The position numbers and the translations under genes were made by a program. A DNA stretch of 64,000 nucleotides from JAWKWH01 sp963669285 (GTDB lineage: Bacteria > Pseudomonadota > Alphaproteobacteria > Rhizobiales > Rhizobiaceae): positions 186,001 to 250,000 of the forward strand of contig CAXXSI010000014.1 of the NCBI GenBank assembly GCA_963669285.2, written 5' to 3'. Of the stretch, positions 36,902-46,247 are shown one piece after another (within the stretch, counting starts at the first letter, position 1; each line of letters starts with the position of its first letter). The notes below the pieces were generated by a model. The model did no database searches. It saw only the letters and a list, made by a program, of their open reading frames with translations, and was not told where the DNA came from.

Positions 36902-37324
36902 ATGAACAATGCAATCTGGCTGATCATGGCGGCGCCGCAATGGTTCTTCGCGACCGTCACCAATCCGTTTGCCCAGGGTTATGCGTCGGCAGTACCTGCA
37001 TTCGGCGCCTATTTCCTGGTAGTCGGCGTCGTGCTCGGATTGTATTATGCCAGGGCAAAACTGCTGCTGTTTCTGATCCCGCTCGGATTGAGCATCGCCC
37101 TGATCGCGGCCGCCGGTTACATGCGCGGCGAATTCAGAGACATGGTGATCCTTGAACCGGGCATGCTGGGATTTGTTTGCGTCCAGGCGCTGCTGGCCGT
37201 GTATCTCGCCTACAAGGTCGAGGAGGCGCGACCGGCTGCGGCGGCATTCGCCGTCTTTTCGGTGGCGCATTCGCTGTTTGCCACCGAAATCGCCACCATG
37301 TCATTCTTGGACGCCTGGGCCTGA
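36902..37324 (+). CDS. Hypothetical four-helix membrane protein
   Basis: 140 residues with four predicted membrane helices: AVPAFGAYFLVVGVVLGLYY, LLLFLIPLGLSIALIAAAGY, GMLGFVCVQALLAVYLAYKV and AAFAVFSVAHSLFATEIATM. No recognised domain or catalytic motif. Divergent from the MBL hydrolase gene (172 bp apart) and convergent with the YjbQ gene (17 bp). Function unknown. Confidence 0.7.
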   Translation: MNNAIWLIMAAPQWFFATVTNPFAQGYASAVPAFGAYFLVVGVVLGLYYARAKLLLFLIPLGLSIALIAAAGYMRGEFRDMVILEPGMLGFVCVQALLAVYLAYKVEEARPAAAAFAVFSVAHSLFATEIATMSFLDAWA

Positions 37325-37341
37325 GCGGCCGACAGAGCAAA

Positions 37342-37761
37342 CTACTCGCCGATGACATGAACCGCGATCCGACGCCGGTGCGGCCGGGTTCGATGTTCGA
37401 ACAGGTAAATTCCCTGCCAGGTTCCAAGCGCCATCGCCGCGTTCACGATCGGGATGGTCAGTGAGACATCGGTCAGCGCGGACTTGATGTGCGCCGGCAT
37501 GTCGTCGGGGCCCTCCAGCGTGTGGACCAGCCAGTCCATGCCCTCCGGCACAAGACGGGCGAAAAATCCGGCCAGATCGGTTTTCACATCCGGATCGGCA
37601 TTTTCCTGAATGGTCAGTGAAGCCGAGGTATGACGGCAAAAAACCGTGACCTGCCCGGTTTGAATGCCGCTTTCGCCGACAAGCGATGAGATTTCCCGGG
37701 TGATTTCGTAGAGATCCTGACCATCCGTCTGGATTTCGATCTGCGATTGCGACTGTTTCAT
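37342..37761 (-). CDS. YjbQ family (UPF0047) protein
   Basis: 139 residues; I use the start at 37761 (MKQSQSQIEI) because the upstream extension is not family-like. Hallmark FCRHTSASLTIQENADPDV carries the conserved His and Asn/Asp; HIKSALTDVSLTIPIVNAAM and LGTWQGIYLFEHRTRPHRR complete the motif set. Members are small trimeric proteins that can supply weak thiamin phosphate synthase activity; the true role is unclear. Cytoplasmic, no operon partner evident. Confidence 0.9.
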   Translation of the reverse strand: MKQSQSQIEIQTDGQDLYEITREISSLVGESGIQTGQVTVFCRHTSASLTIQENADPDVKTDLAGFFARLVPEGMDWLVHTLEGPDDMPAHIKSALTDVSLTIPIVNAAMALGTWQGIYLFEHRTRPHRRRIAVHVIGE

Positions 37762-37862
37762 CAAAAAAGCGTCTGCTCTCAGGAAAGCGCGATTGCCGGG
37801 GAACGACAACCATAAACCGAATGTGACTGGCGTTGAAATCGCTGCTGCGGCAATAATCGCCC

Positions 37863-38240
37863 ATGATCAGGAAAATTTCGATAGCCGCCCTTTCGGGCGT
37901 GTTGCTTTGTTCGATCGGTGCTCGCGCCGGCGAAGCCGATGTCGTCGGCGTGCGGGTGAACGAGGAGGCCGGCGGCACATTCCGCTTCGACGTCACGGTG
38001 CGTCATGACGACACCGGTTGGGAACACTATGCCGACCGCTGGGACGTTGTCGGCGCCGACGGCACGGTCTATGGCGAGCGCGTGCTGCTGCACCCGCACC
38101 AAAACGAACAGCCCTTTACGCGCAGTCTCGGCGGTGTGTCGGTGCCCGACAGCGTCAGTGAAGTGATCATTCGCGCCCATGACAAGGTCGACGGGCTTGG
38201 CGGCAAGGAAATGACGGCGAAACTGCCCGGGCGGGAATAG
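37863..38240 (+). CDS. Secreted hypothetical protein
   Basis: 125 residues. Sec signal peptide (MIRKISIAALSGVLLCSIGARA). The rest is beta-rich: FRFDVTVRHDDTGWEHYADR, WDVVGADGTVYGERVLLHPH and VSEVIIRAHDKVDGLGGKEM, compatible with an Ig-like fold. Single gene, divergent from yjbQ. Similar small periplasmic proteins are common and uncharacterised in alphaproteobacteria. Confidence 0.75.
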   Translation: MIRKISIAALSGVLLCSIGARAGEADVVGVRVNEEAGGTFRFDVTVRHDDTGWEHYADRWDVVGADGTVYGERVLLHPHQNEQPFTRSLGGVSVPDSVSEVIIRAHDKVDGLGGKEMTAKLPGRE

Positions 38241-38326
38241 GCGGTATCGAAGACCTGACGGCAGCGGTGCGCCGTCCATCGGCTCCTATTGGGCGACGGC
38301 CTTTCCAACCTGCCGCCAGACCGACC

Positions 38327-38956
38327 TCATCCCGCGATGATTGCCCGGACGCCGTCGGTGACGAACTGAACCGACAATGCAGCAAGGATGACGCCTAAAA
38401 GCCGTGTCAGGATGGAACGGCCGGTTTCTCCCAACAAGCGGTTCACCGGCCCTGAGAGAAGAAACACAATCCAGGTCAGCACCAAAACCGCCAGGATGAT
38501 GCCGATCAACACCGATTTCGCCGCCGGTCCGGTGAGTTCATCGGAAAGCAGGATCGTCGCCGAAATCGCTCCGGGTCCGGCGATCAGCGGTATCGACAGC
38601 GGAAACACCGCGATGTTGCGGATCATGTCCTTGGTGATTGCCCGTTGCGTGCTTTTCTCGTGGCGCTCCTGGCGGCGCTCGAACACCATTTCAAAGGCGA
38701 TATAGAACAACAGCAAACCGCCGGCGACGCGAAAGGCCGGCAAAGTGATTCCGAGCAGCGACAAGATCCCCGCCCCCGCCAACGCAAACAGGGTCAGGAT
38801 GGCAAAACCGATAATGGTCGACCGCGTTGCCACCTGACGTCGTTCCGCGCCGTTCATGCCGTCGGTCAGCGCCAGAAAAATCGCCGCCAGACCGACCGGA
38901 TCGACAATGACCAGAAGTGTCACAAAGGCATTGAGGATGGCGTCGGCGCCCGGCAT
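38327..38956 (-). CDS. MarC family integral membrane protein
   Basis: 209 residues with six membrane helices. MarC motifs: TLLVIVDPVGLAAIFLALTD near the N-terminus, FRVAGGLLLFYIAFEMVF, IAVFPLSIPLIAGPGAISAT and GRSILTRLLGVILAALSVQF. The family was once linked to multiple-antibiotic resistance, but its role is unknown. It stands alone, divergent from gyrA with 254 bp between them. Confidence 0.9.
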   Translation of the reverse strand: MPGADAILNAFVTLLVIVDPVGLAAIFLALTDGMNGAERRQVATRSTIIGFAILTLFALAGAGILSLLGITLPAFRVAGGLLLFYIAFEMVFERRQERHEKSTQRAITKDMIRNIAVFPLSIPLIAGPGAISATILLSDELTGPAAKSVLIGIILAVLVLTWIVFLLSGPVNRLLGETGRSILTRLLGVILAALSVQFVTDGVRAIIAG

Positions 38957-39145
38957 GGATTTTCAGCTTTCGGCTTGAGCAAACGGCTTGATACGGCGGC
39001 AATAGACCAAGGTCGGGACATTCGCCAGAGGTAAAACACCGGCCCAGCGCCGCGAAATTGTCGCAACAAAATGCTGCGCCGCGAAATACATTGCTTAAGT
39101 TTTTGTTTTTACTAGATTATTCTCCGGTCTTGCCGGCGCCGAAAA

Positions 39146-39174
39146 TTGGTGTTTTGGCCCTCCATCGGCTATAA
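39146..39174 (+). promoter_or_regulatory. Probable gyrA promoter
   Basis: TTGGTG (39146-39151), 17-bp spacer, CTATAA (39169-39174), about 30 bp before the gyrA TTG start. The rest of the gap 38957-39145 is AT-rich in its middle and holds nothing else recognisable. Confidence 0.55.
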
Positions 39175-39210
39175 ATGCGCCACTGATTCTAATTCGATTG
39201 CGACAGACAT

Positions 39211-42027
39211 TTGACAGACCAGACCCAACCAGGAGAACCCGGCGGCCCTGACGGCATAGAACCGATCTCCATCATCGATGAAATGGAGCGTTCCTATCTC
39301 GATTACGCCATGAGCGTGATCGTCTCGCGGGCGCTTCCGGACGTGCGCGACGGGCTGAAGCCGGTTCACCGACGCATCCTGTTCGGCATGAACGAACTGG
39401 GCATCGACTGGAACAAGAAATACGTCAAATGCGCCCGCGTGACCGGCGACGTGATGGGTAAATTCCATCCGCACGGCAATCAGGCGATCTATGACGCGCT
39501 GGTACGCATGGCGCAGGACTGGTCGCTACGGCTGCCGTTGATCGACGGCCAAGGAAATTTCGGCTCGATCGACGGCGATCCGCCGGCAGCCGAACGCTAC
39601 ACCGAATGCCGACTGGCCAAACCTGCTCACTCGCTGCTCGACGATCTCGACAAGGACACGGTCGATTTTCGCGAAAACTACGACGGCACGCTGAGCGAAC
39701 CGTCGGTGCTGCCGGCGAAATTCCCCAATCTGCTGGTCAACGGCTCGGGCGGCATTGCCGTCGGCATGGCCACCAACATTCCGCCGCACAATCTGGCCGA
39801 AGTCATCGACGGATGCATCGCCATGATCGACGATCCGGCGATTGAACTAACGCAACTGTTGGAGATCATTCCGGGGCCGGACTTCCCGACCGGCGGCAGC
39901 ATTCTCGGCCGCTCCGGTATCGCCAGCGCCTATTCTACCGGGCGCGGTTCGGTCATCATGCGAGGCAAAACGGCGATCGAGCAGATCCGCAACGATCGCG
40001 AGGCCATTATCGTCACCGAGGTACCCTACCAGGTCAACAAGGCGACGATGATCGAGAAGATCGCCGAATTGGTGCGCGATAAGCGGGTCGAGGGCATTTC
40101 CGACATCCGCGACGAATCCGATCGCGACGGATATCGCGTGGTCATTGAATTAAAGCGCGACGCCGTTGCCGATGTCATCCTGAACCAGCTCTACCGCTAT
40201 ACGCCGCTGCAAACCTCATTCGGCGCCAACATGGTGGCGTTGAACGGCGGCAAGCCCGAGCAGATGACGCTTGTCGACATGCTGCGGGCCTTTGTTGCCT
40301 TCCGCGAGGAAGTTGTCAGCCGGCGAACCAAATTCCTGCTCAAAAAGGTGCGCGAGCGCGCCCATGTGCTGGTCGGTCTGGCAATCGCCGTCGCCAATAT
40401 CGACGAAGTGATCGCGCTGATCCGTGCGGCGCCGGATCCACAAACAGCGCGCGAGCAGTTGATGGAGCGGCGCTGGCCGGCCAAGGATGTCGCGCCGTTG
40501 ATTCAACTGATCGACGACCCGCGCCACCGTATCAACGATGATGATACGTACAATCTGTCGGAAGAACAGGCCCGCGCCATACTCGAGCTGCGTCTGCAGC
40601 GGCTGACGGCGCTCGGACGCGACGAGATTGCCGATGAGCTCAATACAATCGGCGCGGAAATCCGAGACTATCTGGAGATCCTGTCGTCGCGCGGGCGCAT
40701 TCAGCAAATCGTCAAGGACGAGCTCACTGCCATCCGTGACGAGTTCGGCACGCCACGACGCACCGTACTGGCCGAGGGCGGGCCGGATATGGAAGACGAA
40801 GACCTGATCAAACGCGAAGAGATGGTGGTCACCGTCAGTCATACCGGCTACATCAAACGGGTTCCGTTGTCGCTCTACCGGGCACAACGGCGCGGCGGCA
40901 AGGGCCGCTCCGGCATGTCGACGAAGGACGAGGATTTCGTCACCCGAATTTTCGTCGCCAACACCCACACGCCGGTTCTGTTCTTCTCCTCGCGCGGCAT
41001 TGTCTACAAGGAAAAGGTCTGGCGCCTGCCGATCGGCTCACCGCAGGCGCGCGGCAAAGCGCTGATCAACATGCTGCCGCTTCAGCAGGGCGAACGCATC
41101 ACCTCGATCATGCCGTTGCCGGAAGATGAGGACAGCTGGGGTGAACTGGACGTGATGTTCGCCACCACACGGGGTACGGTCAGGCGCAACAAGCTGTCGG
41201 ATTTCGTTCAAGTCAACCGCAACGGCAAGATTGCCATGAAGCTGGATGACGATGGCGACGAAATCCTCGATGTCTATACCTGTTCGGAAAACGACGATGT
41301 CATTTTGACCTCGGCCTTCGGACAGTGCATCCGCTTTCAGGTCACCGATGTGCGGGTGTTTGCGGGCCGCAACTCGGTGGGTGTACGCGGAATCAACCTG
41401 GCCAAGGGTGACCAAGTCATTTCGATCGCCATTTTGGGACATGTCGAGGCAAGCCCGGCCGAACGCACCGCCTATCTGAAACTCACCGCGGCCGAACGCC
41501 GCGGCGAAGGCGAAGATGAGGAAGAAGCGGCGGTATCGCCTGACGAAGAAGAGGGAGAAGCCAACCTCGACGAGGCCAGGATCGACGAACTGCGTTCCAG
41601 GGAAGAGTTCGTGCTCACCGTCAGCGAATTCGGTTATGGCAAACGGTCGTCATCGTATGACTTCAGGGTGGCCGGGCGCGGCGGCAAGGGTATCCGGGCA
41701 ACCGACCCGGCCAAGGTGAAGGAAATCGGACAGCTTATTGCAGCGTTTCCGGTCAATCCGGACGACCAGATCATGCTGGTGTCGGATGGCGGCCAGATCA
41801 TCCGTGTTCCCGTGGACGGAATCAGGATTGCCAGCCGCGCCACCAAGGGCGTGACGATCTTTTCGACGGCGGAAGATGAAAAAGTGGTTTCGGTCGAGCG
41901 GATTTCGGAACCGGAAGAAACCAAGGGCGATGAAGAAGCGGAAGGCGACGAGGGCGAAAGTCTGGAGCCGTCAACCGGCGACGAAGGTGATGGTCCCGAA
42001 CCGTCATCAGTAGACGATACGGATTGA
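39211..42027 (+). CDS. gyrA: DNA gyrase subunit A
   Basis: 938 residues from a TTG start (MTDQTQPGEPGGPDGIEPIS matches rhizobial GyrA N-termini). Catalytic Tyr lies in AAERYTECRLAKPAHSLL. Quinolone-determining region HPHGNQAIYDALVRMAQ: Asn and Gln stand where E. coli has Asp82 and Ser83, which I recall as normal for Rhizobiales. GyrA-box QRRGGKGRSG and six-bladed C-terminal repeats follow (ATTRGTVRRNKLSDF; GRGGKGIRATDP). Acid-rich tail after residue ~905. It breaks and rejoins DNA for supercoiling with GyrB. Confidence 0.97.
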   Translation: MTDQTQPGEPGGPDGIEPISIIDEMERSYLDYAMSVIVSRALPDVRDGLKPVHRRILFGMNELGIDWNKKYVKCARVTGDVMGKFHPHGNQAIYDALVRMAQDWSLRLPLIDGQGNFGSIDGDPPAAERYTECRLAKPAHSLLDDLDKDTVDFRENYDGTLSEPSVLPAKFPNLLVNGSGGIAVGMATNIPPHNLAEVIDGCIAMIDDPAIELTQLLEIIPGPDFPTGGSILGRSGIASAYSTGRGSVIMRGKTAIEQIRNDREAIIVTEVPYQVNKATMIEKIAELVRDKRVEGISDIRDESDRDGYRVVIELKRDAVADVILNQLYRYTPLQTSFGANMVALNGGKPEQMTLVDMLRAFVAFREEVVSRRTKFLLKKVRERAHVLVGLAIAVANIDEVIALIRAAPDPQTAREQLMERRWPAKDVAPLIQLIDDPRHRINDDDTYNLSEEQARAILELRLQRLTALGRDEIADELNTIGAEIRDYLEILSSRGRIQQIVKDELTAIRDEFGTPRRTVLAEGGPDMEDEDLIKREEMVVTVSHTGYIKRVPLSLYRAQRRGGKGRSGMSTKDEDFVTRIFVANTHTPVLFFSSRGIVYKEKVWRLPIGSPQARGKALINMLPLQQGERITSIMPLPEDEDSWGELDVMFATTRGTVRRNKLSDFVQVNRNGKIAMKLDDDGDEILDVYTCSENDDVILTSAFGQCIRFQVTDVRVFAGRNSVGVRGINLAKGDQVISIAILGHVEASPAERTAYLKLTAAERRGEGEDEEEAAVSPDEEEGEANLDEARIDELRSREEFVLTVSEFGYGKRSSSYDFRVAGRGGKGIRATDPAKVKEIGQLIAAFPVNPDDQIMLVSDGGQIIRVPVDGIRIASRATKGVTIFSTAEDEKVVSVERISEPEETKGDEEAEGDEGESLEPSTGDEGDGPEPSSVDDTD

Positions 42028-42041
42028 TCGGGCTCCGCAGG

Positions 42042-42182
42042 TTACGATAAACGGCCGGCCTTGAAAGTGCGCTTTTGCGCTGTCTCGGTTTTAACACGCA
42101 TCTTGTCGGCCTCGTTGACGAGTGCGACGGCGGTGGCAATCAGCATGGTCAGAACCATGGCAATGGCTAGCATCAGGATCAT
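42042..42182 (-). CDS. Small membrane protein, 46 residues
   Basis: ATG at 42182 (reverse strand) with a near-perfect ribosome site, GGAGGAGCGGAGAA-ATG. One N-terminal helix (MILMLAIAMVLTMLIATAVA), then a charged tail (NEADKMRVKTETAQKRT). It is convergent with gyrA, 14 bp away. The strong ribosome site and clean helix support a real gene. Function unknown. The gap 42183-42388 shows nothing else. Confidence 0.6.
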   Translation of the reverse strand: MILMLAIAMVLTMLIATAVALVNEADKMRVKTETAQKRTFKAGRLS

Positions 42183-42388
42183 TTCTCCGCTCCTCCTGGA
42201 ACATTAGACGCAGATAACATTGGTTTGGTTTCATGAAGCGTGCACAAAATATGGCGCATTTGAATTGAATGCGGTCTGACCTGCCCGTTCACCTGGCGTT
42301 CATCGAAACGGCCGGCGCAAAAAAGATGCGAATTGCGTTGCACAAGATGCGGCATGTGTGAAAAGCTCTCCGCTCTAATAAAACTCAT

Positions 42389-43015
42389 ATGGGGCAAACT
42401 GTGCCGGAAACATCAGCGCTTCTCTCTTATTTGATCGCTTCGTTACTTGTCGCGATCGTGCCCGGACCGTCTGTGACGCTGATCACAGCCAATGCGCTCA
42501 AGCACGGCGTCCGGGCGGGATTGCTCAGCGTATTCGGAACACAGATCGGCGTTGGCTCGGTCGTTGCGGTTCTGGTGCTCGGCTATGCGGCAATCGTATC
42601 GACCATGGGATTTGCGTTTGAGATCCTGCGCTATGTCGGCGCGGCCTATCTCATCTGGCTGGGAATCAAGATGTGGCGATCCGACGGCAGCCTTGCCGGT
42701 GTCAAAGCCGGCAAACGTCCGTTCGGTTCGTTCATGGCGCAAGGATTTTTCGTTTTGTGGGCAAATCCCAAGGCACTGTTGTTTCTCGGCGCCTTCATTC
42801 CGCAATTCGTCAGCCCCAACGGCAACACGAGCGTTCAGGTGGCGCTGCTTGGCATTATGTTCATGATGATCACGACGGTGTGCGACAGCGTTTATGCGAT
42901 CGCTGCCGGTGGCGCCGGCGCATGGCTGTCAAAGCGAAGAGTACAATTGCTCGAAAGGCTCTCAGGCACATTTCTGATCGGCGGGGGCGTGTGGCTGCTG
43001 GCCACGCGGCGATGA
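42389..43015 (+). CDS. LysE/RhtB family amino-acid exporter
   Basis: 208 residues, six helices. Family hallmarks: the N-terminal IVPGPSVTLITANALKHGVR (PGP motif) and GVRAGLLSVFGTQIGVG, YLIWLGIKMWRS, and FVLWANPKALLFLGAFIPQF. ATG at 42389 lacks a ribosome site; a GTG at 42401 (VPETSALLSYL) preceded by GGGG is an alternative. Exports amino acids or similar metabolites from the cytoplasm; specificity unknown. Confidence 0.88.
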   Translation: MGQTVPETSALLSYLIASLLVAIVPGPSVTLITANALKHGVRAGLLSVFGTQIGVGSVVAVLVLGYAAIVSTMGFAFEILRYVGAAYLIWLGIKMWRSDGSLAGVKAGKRPFGSFMAQGFFVLWANPKALLFLGAFIPQFVSPNGNTSVQVALLGIMFMMITTVCDSVYAIAAGGAGAWLSKRRVQLLERLSGTFLIGGGVWLLATRR

Positions 43016-43032
43016 ACCGAAAGGAAAAGTCT

Positions 43033-43437
43033 ATGAAACGATCTACTTTGAGAGCGGTGGCGATTGTCGCGGCATCGGTGTTCTCGCTCCCTGCCCATGC
43101 GACCGGTGATATCGGTTGTAGTGGCGTGGACGGTTCGGACGCCACTGTTGACCTGAATATCGGTACGTTGCCGGTGCTGCAGATCCTCCGTGCTACGATC
43201 ACCACCGGCGGGCAGGTCTGGTCGACGCAGCCGGGCAAGGGCGAAACGGAAATCATCGTCGGCCAGGCGGTAGCGACCGGCAACATGCTGATTGCCGATT
43301 TCACCGACAACAACATCGTCGATATTGTCGCTTCTCTCAGACTATTCGATGCCGAGGAGGGCGGCGATTTCGTCCGGGCGGGAACGTTGCGCATATCCGG
43401 CCATGGCGCGCATGCGGTGAGCTGCGAGGGGCCGTAA
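43033..43437 (+). CDS. Secreted hypothetical protein
   Basis: 134 residues; ATG at 43033 with AAGGAAAAG upstream. Sec signal (LRAVAIVAASVFSLPAHA). Mature part has two Cys (IGCSGVDG; AVSCEGP) likely forming a disulfide, and beta-rich sequence (VGQAVATGNMLIADFTDNN). It starts 18 bp after the LysE-family stop, so a two-gene operon is likely. Function unknown. Confidence 0.75.
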   Translation: MKRSTLRAVAIVAASVFSLPAHATGDIGCSGVDGSDATVDLNIGTLPVLQILRATITTGGQVWSTQPGKGETEIIVGQAVATGNMLIADFTDNNIVDIVASLRLFDAEEGGDFVRAGTLRISGHGAHAVSCEGP

Positions 43438-43530
43438 CGCTCGCACGGCGCAAAACCGTACGGCAGACATGCTGTCGACACACAACAAAGCGAATTGCTT
43501 TCAGGCGCTTGGCTCGCTAGAAGCGGCGTC

Positions 43531-44028
43531 ATGTCAAGAACCGCAATCTATGCCGGATCGTTCGACCCGTTGACCAACGGCCATCTCGACGTGCTCAAGG
43601 GGGCGCTGGCAGTGGCCGACACCGTCGTTGCGGCAATCGGCATCCACCCGGGTAAGGCGCCGCTGTTTTCGTTCGAAGAGCGACTGGCGCTGATCGAAAA
43701 GTCATGTGCAGATGAACTGGGCGACGATGCTTCACGGATACGCGTCGTCGCTTTCGATGGCCTGGTCGTCGATGCGGCCCACCAGCATGGTACGCCGATC
43801 ATCATTCGCGGCCTGCGCGACGGCACGGACCTCGACTACGAGATGCAGATGGCCGGCATGAACGAAACCATGGCGCCGGAACTGCAAACCGTATTTATCC
43901 CGGCAAGCCCATCGGTTCGAACCATTACCGCCACATTGGTGCGCCAGATCGCATCGATGGGTGGCGACATAACGCCGTTCGTTCCCGTGGCGGTGGCCGA
44001 AGCGCTTGCCGTCAAATTTCCTTCCTGA
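43531..44028 (+). CDS. coaD: Phosphopantetheine adenylyltransferase
   Basis: 165 residues from the ATG at 43531. Nucleotidyltransferase motif GSFDPLTNGH, substrate residues IGIHPGKAPLFSFEERLALI, and the second motif PSVRTITATLVRQIASMGGD, whose SVRTI replaces the common ISSS/SSSL segment. It makes dephospho-CoA from phosphopantetheine and ATP. First gene of a housekeeping run with the two isomerases, queA and tgt, a gene order typical of Rhizobiales. Confidence 0.95.
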   Translation: MSRTAIYAGSFDPLTNGHLDVLKGALAVADTVVAAIGIHPGKAPLFSFEERLALIEKSCADELGDDASRIRVVAFDGLVVDAAHQHGTPIIIRGLRDGTDLDYEMQMAGMNETMAPELQTVFIPASPSVRTITATLVRQIASMGGDITPFVPVAVAEALAVKFPS

Positions 44029-44052
44029 TCAACTATCCGACCGGAGCAAATC

Positions 44053-44637
44053 ATGATTCTATCCCGCCGTTCGACACTCGGCCTGTTCGCTGCAGCCTGC
44101 CTCGCCGCCTCGCCCCTGCAGGCGGCAGAGCCCGAAAACACGATGGTCATCAGCTTGAAGGATGGCGATGTCGTTGTCGCGCTGCGGCCCGATCTTGCGC
44201 CCAAACATGTCGAGCAGATCAAGGCGCTGGTACGCGCGGGCGAGTACAACAACGTCGCGTTTCACCGGGTGATCGACGGCTTCATGGCACAAACAGGAGA
44301 CGTCGAATTCGGTGACATGGAAGACGAATTCAATCCGGGAAGGGCCGGAACCGGCGGCTCGAAACGGGGAAATGTGCCAGCGGAATTCACCAATGCGGCC
44401 AGTTTTAAGCGCGGCACCGTCGGAATGGCGCGCGCACGAGACCCAAATTCGGCGAATTCACAGTTCTTTATCATGTTCGCCCCGGCATCGCATCTGGACG
44501 GCCAGTACACGATTGTTGGCGAGGTCGAGAGCGGCATGGAGCATGTGGACGCCATCAAGAAGGGTTCACAGGCACAAAACGGCGCGGTCGCCAAGCCAGA
44601 TCGCATGATCAAGGTCCGCATTGCGGCCGACGGCTAA
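44053..44637 (+). CDS. Cyclophilin-type peptidyl-prolyl isomerase, exported
   Basis: 194 residues. Signal peptide with a double Arg (ILSRRSTLGLFAAACLAASP, cleaved near LQAAEP). Cyclophilin core: VAFHRVIDGFMAQTGD, GTVGMARARDPNSANSQFFI and LDGQYTIVGEVESGMEHVD. The catalytic Arg (FHRV) and the Gln/Phe pair (SQFFI) are present. Acts on proline peptide bonds of envelope proteins. Paired with a cytoplasmic paralogue directly downstream. Confidence 0.92.
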   Translation: MILSRRSTLGLFAAACLAASPLQAAEPENTMVISLKDGDVVVALRPDLAPKHVEQIKALVRAGEYNNVAFHRVIDGFMAQTGDVEFGDMEDEFNPGRAGTGGSKRGNVPAEFTNAASFKRGTVGMARARDPNSANSQFFIMFAPASHLDGQYTIVGEVESGMEHVDAIKKGSQAQNGAVAKPDRMIKVRIAADG

Positions 44638-44665
44638 CCAATTTCAAACAGAAGGGACTTATTCG

Positions 44666-45139
44666 ATGGCAGACATCAAGGATCCGGAAAACACGATTAT
44701 CATGGAAACAACGCAGGGCAAGGTCGTCATCGAGCTCCTGCCGGATCTGGCGCCCGGCCATGTCGGCCGGATCAAGGAACTGGCGCGCGAGAATTTCTAT
44801 GACGGCATCGTTTTTCACCGTGTGATCGACGGTTTCATGGCACAGACCGGCGATCCGACCGGCACCGGCATGGGCGGTTCCGACAAGCCTGATTTGCAGG
44901 CGGAATTCTCAAACGCCAACCACGGCCGTGGTGCCTGCTCGATGGCGCGGGCGCAAAATCCGAATTCGGCCAATTCGCAGTTCTTCATCTGCTTCGACGA
45001 TGCCTCCTTCCTCGACCGGCAGTATACGGTGTGGGGGCAGGTGGTCGAGGGCATGGACAATGTCGACAAGATCAAACGCGGCGAGCCGGTGCAGGATCCC
45101 GACAACATCGTCACCATGCGTGTGGCTGCCGACCTCTAA
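44666..45139 (+). CDS. ppiB: Cyclophilin-type peptidyl-prolyl isomerase, cytoplasmic
   Basis: 157 residues; ATG at 44666 with AGAAGGGA upstream. No signal peptide. Core motifs IVFHRVIDGFMAQTGDPTGT, SMARAQNPNSANSQFFICF and QYTVWGQVVEGMDNVDKIKR. Clear paralogue of the preceding exported protein, probably by tandem duplication. 28 bp separate the two genes, and queA follows 22 bp downstream. Confidence 0.94.
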   Translation: MADIKDPENTIIMETTQGKVVIELLPDLAPGHVGRIKELARENFYDGIVFHRVIDGFMAQTGDPTGTGMGGSDKPDLQAEFSNANHGRGACSMARAQNPNSANSQFFICFDDASFLDRQYTVWGQVVEGMDNVDKIKRGEPVQDPDNIVTMRVAADL

Positions 45140-45161
45140 AACAATTTCGGAGTAGTCAGCG

Positions 45162-46247
45162 ATGCGGGTCGATCTTTTCGACTTCGATCTCCCCGAAGAC
45201 CGCATCGCGCTTCGTCCGGTCGATCCGCGCGACAGCGCGCGGATGCTGTACATAGGCGCAGACGGACATCTGACCGATCGCATTGTCCGTGATCTGCCCG
45301 AATTGTTGCAGCCCGGCGATGCACTGGTGTTCAACGACACAAAAGTCATTCCCGCGCGCCTGTCGGGTCTGCGTCGCCGAGGCGATGCGGTTGCGCGGAT
45401 CGAGGCGACGCTACACATGCGCACCGCACCCGACCGGTGGAAGGCGTTTTTGAAACCGGCCAAGCGGGTCAATGAGGGCGAACGGATCGCATTCGGCGGC
45501 ACGGGAGAGGCATGCTACGCAGCCACTCTCAACGCGACGGTGCTTTCGAAGGGTGAAGGCGGCGAGGCTGAGCTGGCATTCGAATTTGCCGGCCCGGCGC
45601 TGGACGAAGCCCTGCACAATTGCGGCCATATCCCGCTGCCGCCCTATATCGCTTCGAAGCGGCCCGACGACGAACGCGATCGCACCGACTATCAGACTGT
45701 TTATGCGGAGGAGGAAGGCGCCGTTGCCGCGCCGACAGCCGGACTGCATTTCACACCGGAGCTGATGGCGCGGCTGGACGGGGCGGGCATCGAGCGACAT
45801 TTCGTGACCCTGCATGTCGGCGCCGGCACCTTTCTGCCGGTCAAGGCGGACGACACCGAAGATCACCGCATGCATGCCGAACGCGGCATCGTCAAGGCAG
45901 ACACCGCGGCGGCGCTGAATGCGGTCAAAGCCCGCGGCAACCGGATCGTCTCGGTGGGCACGACTTCACTCAGATTGCTGGAAAGCGCCGCGAATGCCGG
46001 GGGTGACATCGAGGCCTGGTCCGGTGCGACCGACATCTTCATCACGCCGGGATACCGGTTTAGAACCGCCGACATGCTGATGACCAATTTCCATCTGCCG
46101 CGATCAACCCTTTTCATGCTGGTCTCGGCCTTTTGCGGTCTCGATACGATGAAGCGGGCCTATACGCATGCAATCGGGAGCGGCTACCGGTTCTACTCCT
46201 ACGGCGATGCGAGCCTGCTCTGCCGGAGCGATGGTCATGACGGATAG
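45162..46247 (+). CDS. queA: S-adenosylmethionine:tRNA ribosyltransferase-isomerase
   Basis: 361 residues. QueA motifs: DLFDFDLPEDRIALRPVDPR at the start, ALVFNDTKVIPARL, GHIPLPPYIASKR, YQTVYAEEEGAVAAPTAGLH and TFLPVKADDTEDHRMHAE. It converts preQ1-tRNA to epoxyqueuosine-tRNA in the anticodon wobble position. tgt, the preceding step, overlaps its 3' end by 11 bp, so the queuosine genes are translationally coupled. Confidence 0.96.
   Translation: MRVDLFDFDLPEDRIALRPVDPRDSARMLYIGADGHLTDRIVRDLPELLQPGDALVFNDTKVIPARLSGLRRRGDAVARIEATLHMRTAPDRWKAFLKPAKRVNEGERIAFGGTGEACYAATLNATVLSKGEGGEAELAFEFAGPALDEALHNCGHIPLPPYIASKRPDDERDRTDYQTVYAEEEGAVAAPTAGLHFTPELMARLDGAGIERHFVTLHVGAGTFLPVKADDTEDHRMHAERGIVKADTAAALNAVKARGNRIVSVGTTSLRLLESAANAGGDIEAWSGATDIFITPGYRFRTADMLMTNFHLPRSTLFMLVSAFCGLDTMKRAYTHAIGSGYRFYSYGDASLLCRSDGHDG

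Noticed and set aside
39211..42027. Acquired quinolone resistance in GyrA (Asn/Gln at the 82/83 positions)
   Set aside because: I recall the same residues in ordinary rhizobial GyrA proteins, so they are more likely the lineage's normal state than a resistance mutation.
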